Below the pieces are notes generated by a model. That model did no database searches. It saw nothing but the letters and a program-made list of their open reading frames with translations, and had not been told where the DNA came from. Source: Vanilla planifolia (Eukaryota > Streptophyta > Magnoliopsida > Asparagales > Orchidaceae). Taken from it: a stretch of 64,000 bases of DNA. The stretch covers positions 1,231,498 through 1,295,497 of the forward strand of contig JAIUJO010000071.1 of assembly GCA_023846275.1 (NCBI GenBank), given 5' to 3'. Position numbers and translations under genes: made by a program. Below are positions 37,206 through 50,860 of this stretch, piece by piece; the first letter of the stretch is position 1; every line of letters starts with the position of its first letter.

Positions 37206-38540
37206 TTGCTAAGAAATGAATGAAAATTAAATGTTATTGTAGAATATGCTAAAGTTCTTAAATTTTTACAATCATAGAGCAATATATAGTTGGATCATTG
37301 TTCATGAGAAGAAAATCAAGAAACCCAAATTATGGGCATATATTGAGGAAAGGATATGCAAATTGAAGACATTTTGTAGGAGAAAGATGCGAATCATATG
37401 GATGATTATCTCTAAATATAGTTATTTTATAGAAATTGTTTGAATAAGATTGTTGAATTTTAACTTGATCCATTCCCTTATCTTTCATATTTTCTCTAAC
37501 CCCTTTAAACCATCTCTTTCACAAATCAAACCACTTAAGTTAGTAAAGTTTTGTCCTTAAGCCAAGATGTCTTCTCTGATAAGCTATCTTCGAGTGAGTT
37601 CTCTTCTTTACCAATTATTTTTATTTCTTTTTCCTTGTTATATGATCTCAAGTTGACTCAGTGGGTGAATGTTGGTCAACTTCAAGTCAAATATTCAGTT
37701 GATTTAATAATATTAGTTTTACATGTAATAGTCATAGATATAACCTAACTATCAAATATTTTGATTTGATGTTGGTTTAGAAAATTCAAGTTAAATTTTG
37801 TTCAAATCTTAATTTTACAAAATAATAAAGAAAAAAAGACTATGATGAAGCAGTTGGAGGATACGAATTTTGTTGTATTATGATATTTATATTTATATTT
37901 AATCTCCATGAACTAGATGACTTTAAAGAATATAGTTTATATTAAGATTAAAACAATATTATTTAATTTGAGATTTAACTTAGTCTAAATTTTTTTATTC
38001 AAGTATAGTATTTTATTATTAATAACAATTTAATTATGTGTAGTGTAGTTGGTATTGCAAACAATGCTCAATAAGTTTTCATGATCTTAGGAATTTGAAA
38101 TCTTTAAATTCAACGATCATTTTTTTGTATCGAAGTTAACCAAGTACATCTTCCTTGTAGTGACACTCTTTAAGCACATGCAATAATAATTTGGTTGGTT
38201 CTTTCTTCTTAAGTCTTTACCGACACACTTTATCAAACTGTCCTCATGCAAAAAGCCAATGGATCAAAGAAGCACGATGCAAACTTATGTGGTGAAAAAA
38301 CTTTGATTATTATATATTTTAAATATGACTTTAGTAGAAAATATCAAATGAATCCGATGATTTTAATGATATGATCTTTTTGTGAAGTTAATCTCATCAT
38401 AGATAATCCAAACCAAATGAGACAAACAAACAACCATTTTAGATCTATGTTCCATAAAATGTCAATATAAATATTAGTTGTGTTTCTACTTTTTACTTAT
38501 TTATGTAAAATTTTCATCACCCTTTTTACGAAGTTTCATT
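37205..38540. other. AT-rich repeat-like sequence, partner of 24,350-25,700
   Basis: Reverse complement of the left arm with order conserved. It includes the open frame 37,551-37,748 (plus), which mirrors 25,139-25,357 and is unrecognised. Confidence 0.5.
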
Positions 38541-39670
38541 TTTTTTAAGATCAAACTGCATGAAATATCTATTATATTTAAAATAATACTCATAATAAAA
38601 AAAATGTTTTATAAAATTACAAAACTTATTTAGAATTAGTACTACATTATACATAAAACATCGCATCAATGTACTCCTGCTGGCTTTTAGGGTATTAACT
38701 GCTATTGCTCTCGTCAAGGATCCATCAGAACCAGCGCTATGATCTCTTGCCCACCTTGTAGAGGCTTTTAATGACAACTGCTCCACCAAATCCATATTAA
38801 ATACATAGCCAATATTTCTTTTGCTGTAATTTCGAACCCTTAAACACCTTTCAAGATCTTCTCATTGCTACACAGCAGCTTACAATGCAAATCAAGGTGC
38901 CCTCCTCCCCTAGAGTACCATGGTAAATGGGGATAAACAAAAAAATTATATAATTTTTAACAACAATTCTATACGAAAATTAAACTAATTCAGCATCATG
39001 CACCAGCTCATCTTTCTTTTTATTAGCTATTTGCCAAGAAAAACATTATCTTCATAACCAGTTTCGCCACTCTGATTCTTACTACGTACAAATTATTCGA
39101 CAACTTCTTCAAGTCGATTAAAACAAAATTATTCCTAAAGAAAAGCGACTAACCAGCAAAGGGAAAGATTATATGCAATTACACCCCCAAACCCTAAATT
39201 GAGAAACCGTATCACTACATGGTATCTCCAGATAGAAAGATGCACTCATCTGGGATGAAGCCAAACCACAAAGGAAGGCTTCTATGATGAAAAGGAATAG
39301 AAATGCCATTTTGGTGGAGATATTCCCTTTTTCCCGGTCGTGTAAATAATCGAAGCATGATCACCCTTGGATGTCGAAAAAGAATCTGAGAAGGATCCAT
39401 GGAGAACTACCTCTCAGATTCAGTGAAGGATCAGATGTTGGCGACAACCCAGACTGCTGTCCGCGAAGTGAACTTGGACCCCGCGAGTTTCCCTGTACAC
39501 CAATCGGATTCCACGCCTTACAGCTGTTTACGGCCAGAACTCGCTAGAGGGATAGTCGCAGGGAAATAGAAGCCTTCCATTCCAAGTAATGGAGAGAGAG
39601 GAGGGTTGGTGATTATTGTCGGAGAAATAAATGCGGAGTGGCACGTGTTAGGGTTCCTGATTTCCAAATT
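38540..39670 (-). pseudogene. Exon-like fragments of the unidentified gene, right arm
   Basis: Minus-strand partner of 23,100-24,350. It keeps the pieces starting MEGFYFPATIPLASSG (near 39,580), the piece PFHHRSLPLWFGFIPDECIF (39,215-39,300), a shorter form of the second piece ending near 39,030, and the third piece LSLKASTRWARDHSAGSDGS (about 38,700-38,780). Damage differs from the left copy: here the initial frame is interrupted elsewhere and the start of the second piece is deleted. Family unknown. Confidence 0.5.
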
Positions 39671-39744
39671 GTTTAGCCGTCTAAAGTCTCGCCCAAAATT
39701 TGAATCCAAAATCGTATCATGGTTTGTGGGATAGACATTTTTTA

Positions 39745-40767
39745 TTTGCATAAAAAAGACGTTTTTTTTTTCAAAATAAAAAAATTAACAAAAGAATATC
39801 TTCCTTAGTAGCTCATAAATGGTGTTGAAAATGTTTAAGAATAAAAAATAGATTGTAGGATAACCACGCATTTTCTAAGAAAATATATCTTTTACTCATA
39901 AAATTTCTTCAATCATTGAATTCATTTTTTTATATTTTATAGTTTATTTTGATATATTAAATTTATGTTTAACTATAAAGATTAGAGTTCATATGATAGT
40001 TATATGTTTCTTCACGAATCTCCAATAAATTTAAAGAATGTGAATATCATGTTATTACAAAATTTCAAATCATTATTAGTTGTAAGAATTAATGTGAGAA
40101 AACATGTAAAATTATTTTCATGATGAATGATAAAGATTATTCATCAATGCATACTATAATAACACTATAATAATTAATATGTTTTTATTAAGATCGTGCC
40201 TCTAAAAGATATGATATGCCAAAGAAATAAATGTATGACTTAGGTTGTCATAAAATGTGTAATTTGAAAAATCAATTATTTTGAATAACTACTACCACTC
40301 AAATAATGGGAAACTTTTGTTGTTGTGCTCATATTAAAAGGAAGGTGAATAAATATTTTATGCAAATAATTAATTCTATTTTATCAATCCTACTAATTAC
40401 AAAATATATAATAAAAGCCATGTTGCTGAAGAGTGTTGTCTAATCTTTTTTTATGCAATGGAGAAGAATGAAAGTTGGTTCTTGTGCTAGATTGTAAAAC
40501 TCTTAATCACTTGATCTGAAAGAAATAGTTAGGTTTCATAACAAAATTTTATATTATGAATCATTAAATTTCATTAGCGTTTATAATAATGGGTCATCTT
40601 TTCAAGAAGTGGTTCCATGAGAAATGAAAGAGCACCAAAGCCTTCAATATAATATAACACTTGATGAGGGAGATGAGTGAATTGAAAAAGCAATATTATT
40701 TTTTTTGTTAAGAAGTCTCTAAGAATTTAGAAATGAATTGTCCCATATTAATTATTAAAAAAAGATC

Positions 40768-40814
<47 letters not shown>

Positions 40815-41060
40815 TACTATCATATTAAAATATCGAGACATTTTCGAAAAAAAAACCCACTTAACTGTATTGAAATTTTTTTAGTTTTGTATCCTATGAT
40901 ATGATATCAATTATTAGTTATTGTTTTTACATGATATCGATATTTGTTATTTTTAACTTTTAAGACTAATAATATCTCCTTTAGGTTTTAATTATTAAGT
41001 TTTACCAATAAAATATGTAATGATTGATTTAACTTATTTTAGTTTCTATTTTTTATATTT
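39745..41060. other. AT-rich sequence without recognisable gene, partner of 21,740-23,060
   Basis: Collinear with the left arm except for the (AT)n expansion listed separately. Confidence 0.55.
40770..40811. repeat. (AT)n microsatellite, right arm only
   Basis: About 21 uninterrupted AT units. The left arm has only a short 'atatatac' near 22,000, so the expansion postdates the duplication. Confidence 0.95.
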
Positions 41061-41079
41061 ACTAAATCCACACAATATC

Positions 41080-41650
41080 TATTGTAAACAAATAAGCACT
41101 TATGGAATATCTTTTATCATTAAATTATATGATGATAATTGACTTTTTGTTAAAAATAATATTATTTTTTTAAATGGAATTTTTCTTTTGTTGCTCTTAA
41201 AGTGTGGGTTTAACATTATTCTGCACAGGTATTGTTCACTGGATATATTTATTTTAGTGTGGGGTTAAAAATTACTCTAGAATTCTTTTTAGTTTTGATG
41301 ATCTCATTTTATATTATTCATTAGATATATTTTTAATCTGAAAGTTCATTTATTCTTTATTCTACAACACATTTAGTTTAGTTTAAATTAAATTATTTTG
41401 TTATTACTTGATAAAGTTTCGAAAAAATATCATAATATTTATTTAGAATGTTTTTTGAGAAATGTAATCAAGATGTTGCATTGCCATTTTTTAAATACAT
41501 CTATGGCACCTGATCAATATCAATAAGAATACAAATCTTAATTTGAATAATACTTAAAATTTTTTAAATAGTATTCAAATTAAAAAATTAAATTATTTTA
41601 AAATGTAAATTCTTTTAAATTAGCACTTTCTTGTACTCCACTTCTATTCA
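41080..41650 (+). repeat. Direct repeat B, right-arm copy (partner of 21,175-21,740)
   Basis: On the plus strand it starts near 'ctattgtaaacaaata' and ends near 'ctccacttctattca'. It has the same orientation as 45,095-45,705. Confidence 0.65.
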
Positions 41651-41911
41651 AAATATTCACAGGTAAAATTGCTTTATTTAAATACATTACCTTTCTTATA
41701 TGGCATATACATAATAATTTGACTCACACCAATGATAATAACCACATAAAATGCAACATTTTGGTGTTACGCAGTTTTGATGAATAAATCAAGAATTAGT
41801 TCATGCATTTCATTTATAAGTAGAACACAACGACCTGAATGAAGCATGACATCATTAGTAGATTTTACCTTCCTGATGGCCATTAACACACACAAGAAAA
41901 ACCAACTGTTT

Positions 41912-42007
41912 GTGGAGAAAGCCAAGAACTTGACCACCAACATTTTGCCTCATAGCTTCCTCGTGGTCCAATGTTCCATTAGGAGTTGTGATGACAATAT
42001 AACCCCA
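41912..42007 (-). pseudogene. Last exon relic of an RPS15a (uS8) gene, right arm
   Basis: The minus strand reads [20 protein letters not shown] then [12 protein letters not shown], closer to the expected uS8 C-terminus than the left copy because the Q codon is intact. The codon after the final H is AAA rather than a stop, as in the left arm, so loss of the natural stop predates the inverted duplication. The acceptor position reads 'atgaag' instead of 'atgcag', so splicing would fail. No earlier exons are nearby. Confidence 0.87.
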
Positions 42008-42109
42008 CTTCATAAAAGGAAGGCAAATGATGAATTGCACGTACAAATAATACCATTTCTTTGGTGTTGTGTTTGCATAAGTCAAGTGTATTGATTAACC
42101 CACAAGAGA

Positions 42110-43125
42110 GAAAAAATAATCTCAACTTTCAAAATAGGTACCAAACGGCTCTTAGATTAAGTACATAACATTAATTCAATTTTAACATTCCCTCACAAAG
42201 CCTAGAGAAGCACCAAACGAGGTAATCATATACAACAAATGTTAATCCAACCTATGAAGATCACTAGTTTAATACCATCACATTATTTTTGGATTGTATT
42301 TATAATAACAAAAATCTAATAACTATTATCCTGATAAAAAAATACATAGTTTATGCCAAACACATTTAAATCATCTAATAAGTATATCTATTACACAAGA
42401 AATGCATTGTTGAAAAGTGTTGTCAAAATATGTTGTTTAAATGTGACAACATTTGATAAATAATAAAGATAAAGCATTCTTAGAATGAAACAACCATATA
42501 CAAAAATAAAGTTATCATTTAATTTTAAAAGGTCAAATAAAATATGAGTATAATAATTATAAAGTGAAGGAAAAAAAGAAAATTTTATAATTTTTTAAGA
42601 TGTGCAGGGGCATTACCTACAATGGCACACAACTCGCTGAAATGTAGCTAAGTCCTAATGTTTATGAACATTGTTTGTATGAAGTATATGCATTCACTAG
42701 CATGAAAGACAAGTAAAAGGAATTTTCGTACATATTCATATACTTCATAAATAAAAGAATATTAAATAACCATTAAAAATACAATCATACATACAATTGT
42801 ATAACCTCAATAATAAACTACCTTGTCACATAAAAAATAATAATTAATTAGCTTTAATACTAAGAATAGTTAGTAACACCACCAAATGATGTCTACTATA
42901 TAAAACTTTTTGATACTATTACACTCTATGTACTTAACATATCTTCATTAAGATATTAGCACCTTAAGTCCTTTTTAATACCTTATATTTCTGGTTTTTG
43001 TCTTCTCCTCTAACAAAATATAGAGTTTTATAATTAGCCACTTTCTATTCAAATATTATGTGATTACATTTAACTTTTCTAAGCCATCTAAACCAATTGT
43101 CATCTTAAACTTATCCTCTATTACA
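42110..43125. other. AT-rich sequence, partner of 19,700-20,780
   Basis: Collinear and inverted relative to the left arm. No exon or RNA was recognised. Confidence 0.5.
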
Positions 43126-44975
43126 CCCTTGTGTTTGATGAGTCAACCATAAATGTTTATAAATATCTCATATGGGCTTACTTTAAGTGTGTTAATTTTC
43201 AATTAAGTCAAGCCATGAACTTTAAATGTCTAAAATAGTGATCTTCAAGGTTCATGGAGTCATGGCAAGTTTCCAGGAAATTAAAGACATGTACTAAAAT
43301 TTTTTATACTTGAATTTCTCTTTATTTTTCTTTAATTTTATTTGTCTAAATTTTGAGATTATGTGGCACACTAGTAGTATTAATATTTGAAAATGTTATA
43401 AGATTAATAATTGTTGAATTTTAATTTTCGGGCCAAGCATTATTGATGAAAAGTATAGACATTTGTATTTGATTTTAAAAAATTATTTAGAAATTATTTG
43501 TCATGAATTACTTCTGATATTCACTTATGGGACTTGTAACACTATCATAATATAAAATTATTTTGGTACACTTGTGTTCAAAATTTTGGCACAAAAATTC
43601 TCAAAAAACACTATAAAATCACTTTAGTCTCGGTATTTTTCATTGTAGCATTTGGGTGGGTCGACCCGACTCTATCGCTGGTCTGTCCAGGCTTTATGGA
43701 TTTAAAAAAAGTAAAATAAAAGTAATTCGATAGACCCGTAAGGGGCGAGCGTAGCCCGAAGGTGAAGGAAGAAGGCTACAGGGAAAGCTGAATGAAATGG
43801 CGCGAAATCAGCCCACAGGGATAGCTGAACAGAATAGTGCAAAACCAAGTCAACCAGGACCAAGGGATCAAATCTTGGTCGAGGAAGGGGGAGCCAACCC
43901 CAAACGACTTGAGAGAGCAATGAAAACTTAATTTGGGCAATATGGGATTAAATTCACATCAGATTGTCAAAAAAGGTGAAAGGGCAGGTGCAATTTGACG
44001 GCTTAGGTTAAGCCATGTAAAATACTACAAGTAAACAGTAAAATGACAAGCAAGAGCTTCGAACCTAAGACAGATTTGCAAGACGATGCAGAACATGGAA
44101 CCATTGCACTAAGTCTCTAATTCAAGTAAGTTATGGATACATTATTCTAATACATGCGAGACAACCAATGTGCAATCCAATGGCCCAGATCAAGGTAGCC
44201 TAGATCCCCAGGATTGATCTCGAATAGTAAAATTAGGATTCCATCAAAAACAACAACTTTAGGATTCAAATCGAACACAAACATTTAGTTCATCTTAGAG
44301 TCATTGAGAGTTGATTTAGAACTCAAATTTAAGCCCTATAAAAAGGAAAGAATGAAGAACTCTAAGATGTTACCATTGCTAAGTTCTCAAAGCTTTCAAA
44401 TCATAATTTCAAGCTATTTCAAGTGTACACAGTGCTCATAAACTCAAAAAGTGAAAGTTACTAGAAGAAAACTAGAAACCCAAAATTGGAGATTTTGCAT
44501 CATCTACTTTCAATTTCTATTTCTCCCTCTTTTCAGTTTTTCCTTGGAATTTTTATTGTATTAAGTGTGTCTCATACTTCTTTTAAATTGTCTTAAGTTT
44601 ATACTTTGTTGCCAATTTTTGTATTTGTTTCCTTGGGGTAAGGGCATCGCGGCAATAATACAAAAGCCCGAGGTATGAGTTGAGCCCAAAAAAACTCAAA
44701 TAGATTCGGGATTAGCCGTAGGTAAAATCCCAAGTAGGTTTGAGATGAGCCGTAAGAAAAACCTCTCTTGTAATTTGGTGATTTTAGTGGCTTTTTCCCA
44801 ATACCAGTTGGTGGATGTAGCCTCGATTTTGAGTTTAACCACCTTAAAAATCTTTTGTGTATTTACTACTCTTTTTTTTCTTACTTAAAAGATTTAAGTT
44901 TTAATTTACACCAAAAATTGAAAAACAATCTCAAAATTTTATTTACCACAATTCACCCCCCTTCTTGTGGGTTTA
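43125..44975 (+). mobile_element. Long copia-like LTR, right arm
   Basis: Partner of 17,845-19,700 and the best-preserved 3' end of the family. It has a TATA box at 44,337-44,345, transcript-like sequence after it, and 'accacaattcaccccccttc' near 44,946. It starts near 'attacaccc'. No primer-binding site or coding region follows; repeat B begins about 120 bases downstream in the same orientation. Probable solo LTR. Confidence 0.75.
44337..44345 (+). promoter_or_regulatory. TATA box of the LTR promoter
   Basis: 'tataaaaag', at the position that matches 15,079-15,087 in the related LTR. Confidence 0.6.
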
Positions 44976-45094
44976 ATTTAAGCGTAAAAAATTTCAAAAA
45001 CACATTTACTGCTCAAGCTAAGTTCAAAGTTTGAATTGAACATTTTTATGATGATCTTGGATTAGAATTAAGTCAAATTGAGATTGACGATAAT

Positions 45095-45705
45095 CTATTG
45101 TAAACAGACAAGTACTTATGAAATATCTTTTATGATTAAATTATATAATGATAACTGAATTTTTGTTGAAAATAATAGTATTTTTTTAAATGAAATTTTA
45201 CTTTTCTTGTTTTCAATTTGTGGGGTCAAAAATATTCTGCACAGGTAATGTAAAAATTGTTATCTATGCAACAGTGATTTTTTTAATTAAACATTAGTTT
45301 GGAAAGTTATATTAAATTTTTATTACTCTTGAGCTCTTTTTAATGATGGAAATCTCACTTTATATTGTTCATTAGATATATTTTTAATCTGAAAGTTTAA
45401 TTATTCTTCATTTTGTGACACATTTATTCTCATTTAAATTGAATTATTAGGTCATTACCTAATAAAGTTTTGAGAAATATCATAATATTTACTTAGAATG
45501 TTTTTTGAGAAATGTAATGAAGAAGTTACATTGTCATTTTTTAAATACATCTATGACACTTGACCAATATCAATAAGAATACAAATCTTAATTTGAGTAA
45601 TATTTAAATGCTTTTAAATTATATTCAAATCAAATAATTAAATTATTTTAAAACGTAAATGCTTTTAAATAAGCACTTTCTTGTGCTCCACTTCTATTCA
45701 AAAGG
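45095..45705 (+). repeat. Direct repeat B, right-arm copy (partner of 17,085-17,720)
   Basis: TG...CA-like unit in the same orientation as 41,080-41,650. It contains the shared 'attctgcacaggtaat' block near 45,235. Confidence 0.65.
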
Positions 45706-46985
45706 AGCCATCGCCCTTCGATTGGCTTTAGATCATTAGTAGTTGGGTGCCAACGAGATGAAGTGACTTAGAAGACTCCTTAACTGGCTCAGATGGCTTC
45801 TTAATCCAAAGGGTTGCCCTTATGTTGATCTAACTGTTGAACCCTACCATTGGAGTTTAATGTCTTCGACTTGTCTTTGCATTTGACTTCTAAATTTTTG
45901 ATATCAAATTGCTACAATGCATCAAGCTTAATAGATTATAGATTCTCAATCACTGTCCATCCAGCTTAGTTTACACTTGGGTTTGGCAATGTCCGCCCAC
46001 TTTTTTTAAGTTATTAGGACAAGAAGGCGTCTATGTAAAGTACACCTTATTGTAGTGCATCCCATGAGCTTTTAGTCAAACCTCAAGGCGAATAAGGTTG
46101 CTCCTCCTTATGAAGAGATTGAATAGGAGATCTGTCTGCTCCTCGAGATGGCCCAAAGCAATTTGACGTAGAGCAATGCCTTAGGTGGCTAATACCAAAG
46201 GGTACACTTTGGTGGTTACACTTTATATGGATGATCCATTGAGCACAAAAAGGGAAAAGTAATAGTCCAAAAAAGTATGATTTTAAGAAATATTGTTCAT
46301 TGATATAATAGACCACCTAACTTTTAATCAAATAATAACAAAATAAATTCATTCTAGTCTACCCTAAGTCCCTTGATTGTGTGGACACCACTACAATGTC
46401 CTATTCCCTTTGCCCCAAATGAACAACCATGTAAAACGAGTAATGCATTCCCTTCACCTCCACCCTTCCCCATCCCTTCAGACACAAAAAATGAAATGTA
46501 AATCTCATTCTAACTAGGCTTCATGCTTAGATAAGTTTGCTTGAGTTTACCAGCTTTAACCAATGAATCAACATTGGCCATTCTTCGTAGCTTGTCAAAT
46601 CTTTTGGAAGCCCAGTAAGAGCCTTGTGCTAGAGTTTAGTCCAAGGCACCTACCATCAAGTTAGATAAATTAATATGCTTGATCTTGCTATGAGGAAACT
46701 ATAGAAGCCTATTACCTCCTTGACCTAACATAGAAGTTTTTTCTCAACCTGATTAGAGGAAACTTGTTGTAGACAATTTCTCTAAGTTTCTCAGGAATTC
46801 TTTTATTGAAGGTTCATGTAAGCATAGCCCATGTTGACCCTTTGGCCATATATCCTTTCTCCTGCACTTCATTTTTGGCTAAGTAGAGTATGATGCCAAG
46901 CTTGCAAATCTACATTGTGCTAAGGATTGGGCAAGCATGTTGGTGCAAGTTGCTATTGCCTAGAGGATTCCTAATATGAGTTTTT
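45705..46985. other. Low-copy-looking segment, partner of 15,695-17,085
   Basis: Less AT-rich than average, with stops in all frames. A 77-codon frame at 46,083-46,316 (minus) has no recognised family and no equivalent frame in the left arm. Confidence 0.4.
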
Positions 46986-49900
46986 TAAATACCATAGAAT
47001 ATAAAGATTTAGTTAAGCCTAAACCCACATTAAACAGCACACTTATAATTAAAGAGAACATCATGAATGAAAGTGCAGTTAGTTGATTCAATGGAAATCA
47101 ATGAATAGGACTACCACTAATTTAAAAGCCTTTTCAATGCATACATTCATTCACACAAATTGGAGAATTTGATTTCACACAACTTATGTTTATGGGAAAA
47201 TACAAAACTATTAAAAATTATATGAGATGTATAGAATGGAAAAAATGAAAAACATCATACGTCAGTGAACATTTTGATAAACACAGGTGATGTCACGGAA
47301 AAGTATCATACAACAGCAAACTTCTTGCTTAACATGAGTGGTTAAGTGAGACTAACATCACATAAAGCTTCATAAAGTTCAGTAATTATCAAGGATTCAA
47401 ACTTATATAAGGTTGATCCCTAAACATTGTGTTGAAGATCTAAAATAAGGCAATTCATGGGAAGATCTAATGGTCGGAGAGCCTTGATGACACAAAGAGG
47501 TTGCTGGCATCAAGAGTTGGAAAATGAAGAAGGGGTACGTGATGTTTGTAGTTGTCAGGATGAGTAGTGAGGGTGAAGGTAGAATGAGTGAAGTCCATAG
47601 GCATTAGTATTAGAGGGACAAAATGGATGAGGGCCAATCGTGGTTAGGCAGTCAAAAAATAGGAGGCAATTGTTTGTTGATTTAGACAACTTTGGGAAAG
47701 GTTGTCGGTGTCACCAAGTGAGCTAAGGGTAGGGAGGTGTTAGGGTATGTGAGAAAGTTAGCCAACAAAGTAGTTGGTAGAAGTGAGAAATTGGATTAAG
47801 AGTTTGCAATTTAGGGTTTAGAAGTGAGGGGTGGCCAAATTTAAATTGGAAACTATTAAACAAAAATCATTAGGATTAATAGATTGGAGAAAAGCTGAAA
47901 AAATAGAAAACAAATTATCAAAGGATGAACCACAATGAAATTTGACAATAACAAAAACTCTCCATTTGTGTCATAATTTTCACCCTCTCAAGAGCTAATT
48001 CAAAGTTCACCAATTTGAATTTAACTCATCAATAGATTTGTATCAAATGACTAATTCTAAAACTCATTATATTATTCAAAATTGGCTAAAAAATAGAACC
48101 TAAGCCTCATTACATATAGAGTTTATATATAAGTCAGGTAATGCTTTTCATTACGTAGGACTAAAAGATAAAATCTTGAAAGAAGAATGGTAAGGGGATC
48201 TTGTGATACAAATTTTGCCAACAAACCTAATAGTTATTCAAAACAATGTTGTATCATGATACTATTTTGTTGTCATGATACATTTTTGTTATCCCAAGAT
48301 GCATCATATACTTTTATCGATGCATTTCTCCTAATAAAATAGGTTTTACCTCTTTTTTATTTGTTCTATGCCACTTTCATCATTTCAAATAAAAATATGA
48401 TCCATGCCCTTCCCAAAGTTGAGATGCCTACTTTAGTGTCATCAATATGTTCAAACTATTTTTTGTCTTAAATCCAATTACGTGATTTAGTTTCAAATTC
48501 TAATTAAAATAAATAAAATACTTTATTTTATTTTAATATTCAAGTCCATACAATAATAAGTGGAGTAGAAGTAAAATAAGAAGTACAAAAATAGGACTCA
48601 TTGTGATGACCCTTTTTCTTTCACTCAACATTTTTTCGGATTTGAGTAGTATTAATTTTCTTTACTTATTTCTTTTACTCATTTTGAAACCATGAAAGAT
48701 TTTCACTCTTTTTAAATCTTTAAAAATCAAGTAACAAAAAAAATACAAACTATTTAAAGGAATCATTTTAAATGAATTGCAAAAGTGAATAAGACCAACA
48801 ATCCATGCAATTCTAGAAATTACAAGTTTTCACACTTTTTTTTAAAATCACAAATTTCATCCATCACTGCTGAATGAGATTATAATGCATGTCATTTTGA
48901 TCAAATAATCCTAATAAACCCATAACAACGCTTCTATGACAATGTAATATCTTTCAAATCATTACATTCTAGATCTCACTTTTTCTCAATATTTCCATGG
49001 TGTTTCACATTTTGATTTAGACGTGTTCGGACAAAAATAGATTGAGCCAACTGTCACTTGCTTAGTGCCAATATATGTACATATACGTAAAATAAGTAAT
49101 ATTTGGGTAGCAAATTGCAAGGTCAATTTTAAAAAATATAATATTTTAAAAGTGCATGTCAGCACATGTATGAGCTACAAAAATAAAATCAATTACAAAA
49201 CAAAAACTATTAGCAACTTTAGCATTTTTATCTCTTGTTATCTATATGCATTAGCTTGTTACTTTTAATTGTTTCCATCTTTTACATCCATTTAAGGTTT
49301 GGCTTAAAAATAGGCCAATTTATAAACAAATTAGACATATTTTGAAACACATCATTCAAAATATAATCAAATCAAATGAAGGCTCATTTGGCTCATTTCT
49401 AGAACTATCATTCTAAAATAGTTGTCACCAGTTTGGATAATAATTAGCTTTTTCATTTTTTTAACACTATCATTTCTTTACCAAAATTTTTTCTTTTTTC
49501 TTTTTCACATTTATTTTTTAATTTTTATTTGGTGTCTGTGATCACAAGTAATATTTTTTTTCTTTTGTTTTCTTATTTTGTGATCATTATCACAATAATA
49601 TTTTTCTTATCTTTTCCCTATTTGCAAAACTTGTCACATAATATGTAAATAAATAAAGCAATAGAATAGTTCATACTCAAGTAATATACGAAAATAAACA
49701 TGTTGTGAAAAAATTTCTTTTTATAAAGAATCTATCATCCTCAATAATTTCTTTTAAACCATCCCTTAAGGGTTTTACACTTGTAACAAGCATCAACATA
49801 ATTTTAAGATTGTTCATTCTATTTCTCTATTATTCTTTTTATTCAATTAAGGCATCAGTTTCATTTCAATTTAAATAATAAGGAATCCATAAGCAAATTG

Positions 49901-50860
49901 ACAACATAACAAATAAATGAACAAAATGTCAAACTCATTTTGAATGATTAAATTCCTTTTTCATTTTGAAGTTATTACTTTTGATAAAAAATGCAACCAA
50001 TAAGCTTATCTACACAACAATCTCAATCATATCATCATTTAAAGGAATTCCTGTCTTCTAACATACATCAAACATATTCACTTATGTGCAAGTTATTTAT
50101 ACAAGCGTCATCAACAAGTTATTTCTCAAATGAATAAAACTTATAGTCTATAATACACTTTACATCGAAATATATACACATAGTGTGAGGTCCTTTTACC
50201 TCTTAATTTCTATGTAATAGTATCACCAAGAATCTAAATTTAGCACAAGTTCACTTTCATCTCTTAGGTGGTACAATACCTGTGATTAGATCCTTTGGTT
50301 CATGGTAGTGCTTTCTTTCACTTTTTCTTCAGTCCAATGCACTTGGTTGAGCTAATCTCTTTGATTTTTCTTTGAAATTTTTGTCCAAGCTTGACCTCAA
50401 ATTTTTATTATACATAACCAATGTTCCTTTAAATTCTCATCAGTTCCACTTCCTCCAACAGCTATGTTCTTTCATTTAGGTGTATTCTCACCTCCATGCC
50501 TTCATAACTCTAATGGTTTCTCATCAATTATCCTCTCTCCATTATGATTTATTTAGTCGTTTGCTATTTTAGGATTAATATGCTTTCAGTTATGTGGTGT
50601 CGTACTGTACAATCCTTTCATTTCGTATCATACAAATTATGATATTCAACTTTTTCTATGATTAATTCTACTAATTAACCTTATGCAATTTCATAATCAT
50701 ACTTGTATGCTACCTTTTAATGCACATTTGTTTATGATATAATCAATGATATTCACATACAACTTTACTGTTAACTGGATCATACTTATATGATTATACT
50801 CATCTTATTTTATGATATTTTTTTAATTTTGTCATTCATTACTCATCTCTTACAATTTAG
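46985..50860. other. AT-rich sequence with C-rich island at 47,470-47,840
   Basis: Partner of 9,990-13,785. It passes directly across the place where the left arm holds the LTR at 13,785-15,695 (near 47,060). No gene was recognised. The 67-codon frame at 49,065-49,268 is not shared as a protein with the left arm. Confidence 0.5.
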
